A DNA stretch of 9,105 nucleotides, from assembly GCA_050247895.1 (NCBI GenBank), contig JBFWTJ010000157.1:1-9105 (forward strand). Direction: 5' to 3'. The stretch comes from CAVPEW01 sp050247895. GTDB lineage: Bacteria; Actinomycetota; Acidimicrobiia; Acidimicrobiales; VFJN01. Both the position numbers and the translations under genes were made by a program. Positions within the stretch are counted from its first letter, which is position 1. Every line of letters begins with the position of its first letter. This document shows, piece by piece, positions 5,434 to 9,105 of the stretch. The notes under the pieces were generated by a model, which saw only the letters and a program-made list of their open reading frames with translations, was not told where the DNA came from and did no database searches.

Positions 5434-5649
5434 ATGTCGTTCTCGGAGTACGAGGGCCTGCTGCCGTGGTTCGTCCTGGCCCTCGGCGGGGCGATGATCG
5501 CCGGCAACCTCGCCGCGGTCCTGCGCCCGCCGGCCCGGCCCCGGCGCGACGGTGAGCTGGAGCGTGCGCCGATGGCCCGCAGCCTGGCCTTCGTCGGCAT
5601 CGGCCTGATCGCCTCGATCTGGGCCCTGGCCAGCCTCGTCACCGGCTGA
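5434..5649 (+). CDS. Small two-helix membrane protein of unknown function
   Basis: A 71-residue protein with two predicted transmembrane helices, about residues 11-30 (PWFVLALGGAMIAGNLAAVL) and 49-69 (RSLAFVGIGLIASIWALASL). They are joined by a basic, Pro-rich loop (RPPARPRR, 31-38) followed by DGELERAP. By the positive-inside rule the loop would face the cytoplasm, with both ends outside. I do not recognise the family; short two-helix proteins of this kind are common and often uncharacterised in Actinobacteria. The ATG at 5434 is chosen because the hydrophobic segments follow and TATCCT lies eight bases upstream; the frame is also open from 5401, where a GTG sits before the promoter candidate. 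It converges with murA across a repeat-rich spacer. Confidence 0.7.
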   Translation: MSFSEYEGLLPWFVLALGGAMIAGNLAAVLRPPARPRRDGELERAPMARSLAFVGIGLIASIWALASLVTG

Positions 5650-5666
5650 GCCCGCCCCTCGCGTGG

Positions 5667-5682
5667 CCCGGGGCGCCCCGGG
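5667..5682. terminator. Perfect 16-base palindrome, candidate bidirectional terminator
   Basis: CCCGGGGCGCCCCGGG is a perfect palindrome 17 bases after the stop of the small membrane protein gene. As RNA it folds to a 6-bp CCCGGG stem with a GCGC loop on either strand. It lies between convergent genes, where a terminator for both directions is expected. A protein-binding site is the alternative. Confidence 0.45.
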
Positions 5683-5687
5683 AGCTG

Positions 5688-5813
5688 CCGGTGGCCGCGG
5701 TGTCGGGCCCGGCCCGACCGGTGGCCCGCAGCCGGGCGAAGCCCCTGCCGGTGGCCGCGGTGTTGCCCGGTCTGACCGGTGGCCGTGGTGCTCGCCCGGT
5801 CCGACCGGTGGCC
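5688..5813. repeat. Array of five 28-30 bp repeats between convergent genes
   Basis: CCGGTGGCC occurs at 5688, 5718, 5748, 5776 and 5805, at spacings of 30, 30, 28 and 29 bases. Units 1, 3 and 4 are closely alike (CCGGTGGCCGYGGTG then a GCCCGG-type end with CCGA or CTGA); unit 2 has diverged after the core, and unit 5 runs into the murA stop at 5820. The junctions share GCCCGGYCYGACCGGTGGCC (5707-5726, 5765-5784, 5794-5813). In two of them CCGGT and ACCGG pair around three bases. Units are similar but not identical, and there is no spacer of unique sequence as in CRISPR. Confidence 0.8.
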
Positions 5814-5817
5814 GGGC

Positions 5818-7143
5818 TCAGTCGGCGCGGCTGAGGCGCAGGCCCAGGGAGACCAGGGTCTCGAAGGGGTGGTCGTAGCCCCGTTCGAGGTGGTGGATGC
5901 CGTACAGCGTCGACCCGCCCTCGGCCGCCGCGGCGGCGATCACCGAGGAGAACCCGGCCCGGACGTCGGGGATCATCACCTCGGCGCCCTGCAGCTTGGA
6001 CACGCCCCGCACCACCGCCGAGTGCAGCGCCATCGAGTCGTGGAACCGGCAGGCCGGCCCGCCCAGGCAGGTATCGAACAGCTCGACCTCCGCACCCATC
6101 TGCTGCAGCGCGGCGACGTAGCCCAGCCGGTCCTCGTAGACCGTCTCGTGCAGCACCGACATGCCCGCGGCCTGGGTCATGAGCACGATCAGCGGGGGCT
6201 GCCAGTCGGTCATGAACCCGGGGTGCGTGTCGGTCTGCACCGCCAGCGGGCTGAGGGTCGACGAGGCCGAGGTGGTGATCCAGTCGTCGGTGATCTCGAA
6301 GTCGGCACCCATCCGCTGGAGCGTGTTGATCGCGGTGACCAGCCGGTCCTGGGCGCAGCCCCGGACCCGCACCTGGCCGCCGGTCATCAGGCCGGCCACC
6401 AGGTAGCTGAAGGCCTCCAGGCGGTCGCCCTGGAGCCGGGCGCTGGCCCCGTTGAGCCGCTCGACGCCCTCGATGACGAACCGGCGGTCGGGCCGCAGCG
6501 CGATGTGGGCCCCCATCCGCTGGAGGAACAGCGCCAGCTCGACCACCTCGGGCTCGGTCGCCGCGTTGTGGATCACCGTGCGGCCCCGGGCCAGCACCGC
6601 GGAGAGCAGGACCGTCTCGGTGGCGCCGACCGACGGGTAGGGCAGCGTGATGCTCGTGCCCCGGAGCCGCCCGGCGACCCGGGCCGTGATGCCGTCGGGC
6701 TGGACCTCCACCTCGGCCCCCATCCGCTGCAGGGCGCTGACGTGGAAGTCGACCGGCCGCTGGCCGATGCGGTCGCCGCCGACCAGGGGGACGAACGCCT
6801 CGTGGGCCCGGTGCAGCAGGGGCCCCAGCAGCAGGATCGGGATCCGGTTCAGGCCGGTGAACTCCAGGGGCACCCGGGGGCGGGGCGTGGGCGTGGGCAC
6901 CACCGTCACGGTCCCGCCGTCGAGCGTGACCTCCAGGCCGATGCTGCGCAGGATGTCGGCGGTGATGCCGACGTCGCCGACCTGGGGGGCGTTGGTGATC
7001 GTGGAGGGCGACTCGGCCAGCAGGGCGGCGACCATGTGCTTGGTCACCGCGTTCTTCGAGCCGGACACCGAGACCTCGCCCCGCAGCGGCCCGTTGGGCT
7101 CGATCCGCCACGCCGGACCGGTGGGGATCGGACGCTGGTCCAT
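5818..7143 (-). CDS. murA: UDP-N-acetylglucosamine 1-carboxyvinyltransferase, Asp-type (MurA)
   Basis: A 441-residue cytoplasmic enzyme that transfers enolpyruvate from phosphoenolpyruvate to UDP-GlcNAc, the first committed step of peptidoglycan synthesis. Family landmarks are present: SGSKNA with Lys30 and Asn31 (E. coli Lys22/Asn23), VGGDRIGQRPVDFH (121-134), GATET (173-177), NAATEPEVVELA (193-204), PGFMTDWQ with the base Asp313 (E. coli Asp305), and DVRAG with Arg395 (E. coli Arg397). At the catalytic loop the usual Cys (E. coli Cys115) is Asp124. The same replacement is known in Mycobacterium and Chlamydia, where it gives intrinsic fosfomycin insensitivity. About 16 extra residues with Cys359 and Cys365 (DTCLGGPACRFHDS) sit after MGAEVEL. 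The ATG has no Shine-Dalgarno but TACGCT eight bases upstream. EPSP synthase is the fold relative; these motifs favour MurA. A divergent paralogue beside a second murA is possible. Confidence 0.9.
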   Translation of the reverse strand: MDQRPIPTGPAWRIEPNGPLRGEVSVSGSKNAVTKHMVAALLAESPSTITNAPQVGDVGITADILRSIGLEVTLDGGTVTVVPTPTPRPRVPLEFTGLNRIPILLLGPLLHRAHEAFVPLVGGDRIGQRPVDFHVSALQRMGAEVEVQPDGITARVAGRLRGTSITLPYPSVGATETVLLSAVLARGRTVIHNAATEPEVVELALFLQRMGAHIALRPDRRFVIEGVERLNGASARLQGDRLEAFSYLVAGLMTGGQVRVRGCAQDRLVTAINTLQRMGADFEITDDWITTSASSTLSPLAVQTDTHPGFMTDWQPPLIVLMTQAAGMSVLHETVYEDRLGYVAALQQMGAEVELFDTCLGGPACRFHDSMALHSAVVRGVSKLQGAEVMIPDVRAGFSSVIAAAAAEGGSTLYGIHHLERGYDHPFETLVSLGLRLSRAD

Positions 7144-7151
7144 GGGGCCCG

Positions 7152-7157
7152 AGCGTA
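7152..7157 (-). promoter_or_regulatory. Candidate -10 element for a leaderless murA transcript
   Basis: On the minus strand TACGCT lies eight bases before the murA ATG (7143), in the context TACGCTCGG, shared with the arfB promoter candidate. No Shine-Dalgarno lies between. A -35 element is not clear. Confidence 0.55.
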
Positions 7158-7274
7158 CCGGCGCCGGGCGGCGCGACCGGGTCCATCCCCGGACCGGGCG
7201 CGCCGGGCCTCGCCGCCGCCAGGAGGGCCGTCAGACCTCAGCAAGTCTTCAGCCAAAGGCCGGATCCGCTCCAA

Positions 7275-7280
7275 TACGCT
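7275..7280 (+). promoter_or_regulatory. Candidate -10 element for the TetR-family gene
   Basis: TACGCT lies 55 bases before the ATG at 7336, in the least GC-rich part of the murA-tetR spacer (7231-7280). Transcription from it would give a leader of about 50 bases containing the GGAGGAG ribosome binding site. No good -35 element or clear TetR palindrome is visible; the only dyad noticed is AGAC (7233-7236) with GTCT (7245-7248). Confidence 0.4.
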
Positions 7281-7335
7281 GCCGGTCGGCGGCAAGGCGG
7301 CGGTTCTGTTCGTTCCCGGAGGAGCAGGGGGTTCA

Positions 7336-7968
7336 ATGGCGCGTGGCACCACGCGCGAGATCGTTCTCGAGGCAGCACCGATCCTGTTCGCCGAACGGGG
7401 CTACGGACCGACGTCGGTCCGGCAGGTGGCCGAGGTGGCCGGCACGACCCCCCGCGTGCTCTTCCACCACTTCGGCACGAAGGAAGGCCTCCTCAACGCA
7501 CTCGCCCAGCCGCTGGTCGACGAGCTCGACGAGGCCCTGGCCACGCCGGCCTTCCCCGACGCCGACCTCGACCGCGCCACGCTGGTCCGCACCTACGTCG
7601 CGCTGCTGCTGCGCCGGCGTGACGTGGCCCGGGTCCTGCTGGTCGACGACTCGGCCCGCACGGCGCCGGCCGGGGTGGCGCTGGCCGAGCGGCAACGCCG
7701 CCTGGCCGCCCGCCTGGTCGGGCCCCGCGGCAACCTCGAGCGCCAGGTCCGGGCCCGCTGCGCCCTGGCCGTGGCCCAGCTCGCCGTGGGCGACCTCAAG
7801 ACGGTGCCCGCCTTCCGGCTGCGGCTCCCGCTGACCGAGGCCGCGGTCGACGCGCTCGTCGGCGCGCCCGGGCGCACCATCGACCTCACCGACATCGGCG
7901 GGGTCTCGGTCCGGCTCCAGGACGAGCTCGACACGGCACGTGAGGTGGTCGCCACGCACGATCGCTGA
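7336..7968 (+). CDS. TetR/AcrR family transcriptional regulator
   Basis: A 210-residue regulator. The N-terminal DNA-binding domain is typical of the family: REIVLEAAPILFAERGYGPTSV (7-28), then the helix-turn-helix VRQVAEVAGTTPRVLFHHFGTKEGLLNAL (28-56), where the usual Y-HF is FHHF. The rest (about 60-210) is a divergent helical ligand and dimer domain; its ligand cannot be read from sequence. The start ATG is supported by GGAGGAG (7318-7324), 11 bases upstream, and by the normal distance to the helix-turn-helix. It is divergent from murA across 192 bases and lies 74 bases before a histidine kinase gene. TetR proteins often control a divergent neighbour, but murA looks to have its own core promoter, so the target may be elsewhere or the gene itself. 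Confidence 0.9.
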   Translation: MARGTTREIVLEAAPILFAERGYGPTSVRQVAEVAGTTPRVLFHHFGTKEGLLNALAQPLVDELDEALATPAFPDADLDRATLVRTYVALLLRRRDVARVLLVDDSARTAPAGVALAERQRRLAARLVGPRGNLERQVRARCALAVAQLAVGDLKTVPAFRLRLPLTEAAVDALVGAPGRTIDLTDIGGVSVRLQDELDTAREVVATHDR

Positions 7969-8004
7969 GCCGTTTGGCCCATGTGGAGGCCGCAGGCCCG
8001 TTGG

Positions 8005-8010
8005 TACCTT
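8005..8010 (+). promoter_or_regulatory. Weak candidate -10 element for the histidine kinase gene
   Basis: TACCTT fits TANNNT and lies 32 bases before the ATG at 8043. The -35 position (7982-7987, TGTGGA) is a poor match. Co-transcription from the TetR gene, whose stop is 74 bases upstream of the kinase start, is equally possible. Confidence 0.3.
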
Positions 8011-8042
8011 GCCGAAGGCGGGTCGACGGACAGGTATCGGGC

Positions 8043-9105
8043 ATGGCGAAGCTCAGCGAAGACGAGCGACGTGCGAGCGGTGAGGCGGGTGCACCCCAGG
8101 CGACCGAGCGGGCGTGGGTCCAGGCACCCGGGCGGGCGGGGGCAGGTCCCCAGCGCGCCGCCGTCCTGCTCGTGGACGCCACCGGTGAGGTCGTCCACGC
8201 CTCGCCCTCGGCCCGCGCCCTGATCGGCTCGCGGGCCTCCGACCTCGTCGGCCGGCGCCTGGTCGACCTGGTCACCGGGCCCGACCGGCCCGCGGTCGCG
8301 GCCTGGATCGGCGAGGGCCGCCCGGGCGACGAGGTCACCTTCGGCATCGAGCGCCGGCCCGGGCTCCTGGGCACGGTGGTCGCCTCGGCCCGGCACCCCC
8401 GCGGGGCCCACGAGCCCGTCGTCGTCCACCTCGTCGAGGCCCGCGACGGCGTCGAGGCCGACGACCCCCACCTGGCCGTGCAGCAGCTCCGGACCGAGGT
8501 CCGCGACCTGGCCCGGCGCAACGCCGAGCTGCTCGAGTTCGCCTTCACCGCCGCGCACGACCTGCGGGCCCCGCTCATGGCCATCTCCGCCGCGGCCCAG
8601 GGCCTGGTCCGGGTGGCCGGCGCGGCCCTCGACGAGGAGTCCCAGGCGCTGGTCGGCCAGGTCCTCCACGGCGTGGGTCAGATGCGGGGCACGATCGACG
8701 CGCTGCTGCGCAGCTCGGGCGCCGGCGAGGGCCTGCGCTTCACGCAGGTCGACGTGGACGAGCTGGTGGCCGAGGTGCTGGCCCGGCTCCGGCCCCGCCT
8801 CGACGAGGCCGGGGCCGAGGTCGTCGTCGAGCCGTTGCGCTGCGTGGTCGCCGACCGGGACCAGCTCGCCTCGGTCCTGTCCAACCTGCTGGAGAACGCG
8901 CTCCAGCACCGTGCCGCGGGCCGGCCGCCCCGCATCGAGGTGACCGCGACCGACGAGCCGGGCCAGCGCGTCTTCTCGGTGGCCGACAACGGCCGGGGCA
9001 TCCCCGAGGCCGATCGCGACCGGGTCTTCCGCATGTTCGAGCGCCACGACCGCAACGTCGGGGGCACCGGCATCGGCCTCGCCGTGTGCCAGCGCAACGT
9101 CGAGT
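8043..9105 (+). CDS. Soluble PAS-domain sensor histidine kinase (3' end outside window)
   Basis: The frame from the ATG at 8043 stays open to the window edge, giving 354 residues without a stop. After a low-complexity start, residues about 37-132 look like a PAS domain (AAVLLVDATGEVVHASPSARALIG, then LVGRRLVDLV). A charged helix (about 143-166) leads into HisKA with the phosphoacceptor FTAAHDLRAPL, His172. The ATPase domain shows the N box NLLENALQHR (281-290), G1 DNGRGIP (315-321), FRMFER and G2 GGTGIGLAVC (340-349), so only the very end is missing. No membrane segment is visible; it should sense a cytoplasmic cue. HDLRAPL is typical of PAS- and phytochrome-type kinases. The ATG has only a weak AGG eight bases upstream. 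No response regulator is in the window; it may follow downstream. The TetR gene upstream may be co-transcribed. Confidence 0.9.
   Translation, partial: MAKLSEDERRASGEAGAPQATERAWVQAPGRAGAGPQRAAVLLVDATGEVVHASPSARALIGSRASDLVGRRLVDLVTGPDRPAVAAWIGEGRPGDEVTFGIERRPGLLGTVVASARHPRGAHEPVVVHLVEARDGVEADDPHLAVQQLRTEVRDLARRNAELLEFAFTAAHDLRAPLMAISAAAQGLVRVAGAALDEESQALVGQVLHGVGQMRGTIDALLRSSGAGEGLRFTQVDVDELVAEVLARLRPRLDEAGAEVVVEPLRCVVADRDQLASVLSNLLENALQHRAAGRPPRIEVTATDEPGQRVFSVADNGRGIPEADRDRVFRMFERHDRNVGGTGIGLAVCQRNVE

Noticed and set aside
3903..5642. A 579-codon antisense open frame across arfB and the following genes
   Set aside because: Shadow of the sense coding; the product is Arg/Gly/Ala-rich and matches nothing I know, while arfB has a clear GGQ motif.
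5688..5813. CRISPR array
   Set aside because: The unit itself is 28-30 bases with a 9-base core; there are no unique spacers between identical repeats and no cas genes nearby.
5639..7186. A 515-codon minus-strand open frame overlapping murA in another frame
   Set aside because: It is a frame-shifted shadow of murA with Pro/Gly/Arg/His-rich composition; all MurA motifs are in the 5818-7143 frame.
7593..9047. A 484-codon open frame antisense to the TetR and histidine kinase genes
   Set aside because: The opposite strand encodes clear HisKA and ATPase motifs; the antisense product has no recognisable domain and biased composition.

Overview
The window is very GC-rich and densely coded. The block rpsF-ssb-rpsR-rplI followed by dnaB is the order found near oriC in many Actinobacteria, for example mycobacteria. 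Together with the base composition, TANNNT-type -10 elements, apparent leaderless genes, a MurA with Asp in place of the catalytic Cys, and a TTGTCCACA-type DnaA box, this points to an actinobacterial chromosome. A deep lineage such as Acidimicrobiia is my best guess, but the lineage is inference only. I see no rRNA, tRNA, CRISPR array, insertion sequence, phage gene or plasmid gene. Most of the window is core chromosome.

Layout: (1) 5-592, a membrane-anchored DUF192 protein. (2) 763-2461, a tightly coupled operon: rpsF (bS6), ssb, rpsR (bS18 with an unusual long charged tail) and rplI (bL9), with a candidate promoter, a structured leader and strong Shine-Dalgarno sites, closed by a strong hairpin. 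(3) 2644-4041, dnaB replicative helicase without an intein, preceded by a 182-base region holding two hairpins and a DnaA-box match. (4) 4132-5192, an ArfB-type ribosome rescue factor coupled by TGATG to a secreted or anchored protein of unknown function with four cysteines. (5) 5193-5433, a repeat-containing spacer. (6) 5434-5649, a 71-residue two-helix membrane protein. (7) 5650-5817, a spacer between convergent genes with a perfect 16-base palindrome and five copies of a 28-30 bp repeat. (8) 5818-7143 on the minus strand, murA (first step of peptidoglycan synthesis). (9) 7336-7968, a TetR-family regulator divergent from murA. (10) 8043 to the window end, a soluble PAS-histidine kinase, cut off by the window edge.

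The genes form a replication/translation block (bS6, SSB, bS18, bL9, DnaB), a translation-rescue gene, a cell-wall gene and two regulators; they do not look like one dedicated system. I found no convincing undescribed multi-gene system. The observations most worth a second look are: the 56-residue RGD-rich then acidic tail on bS18; the same -10 hexamer TACGCT upstream of four genes, two of them with only 7-8 bases between it and the ATG; the phased repeat array plus palindrome between convergent genes; the DnaA box in front of dnaB; and the Asp-type MurA with a cysteine-bearing insertion.
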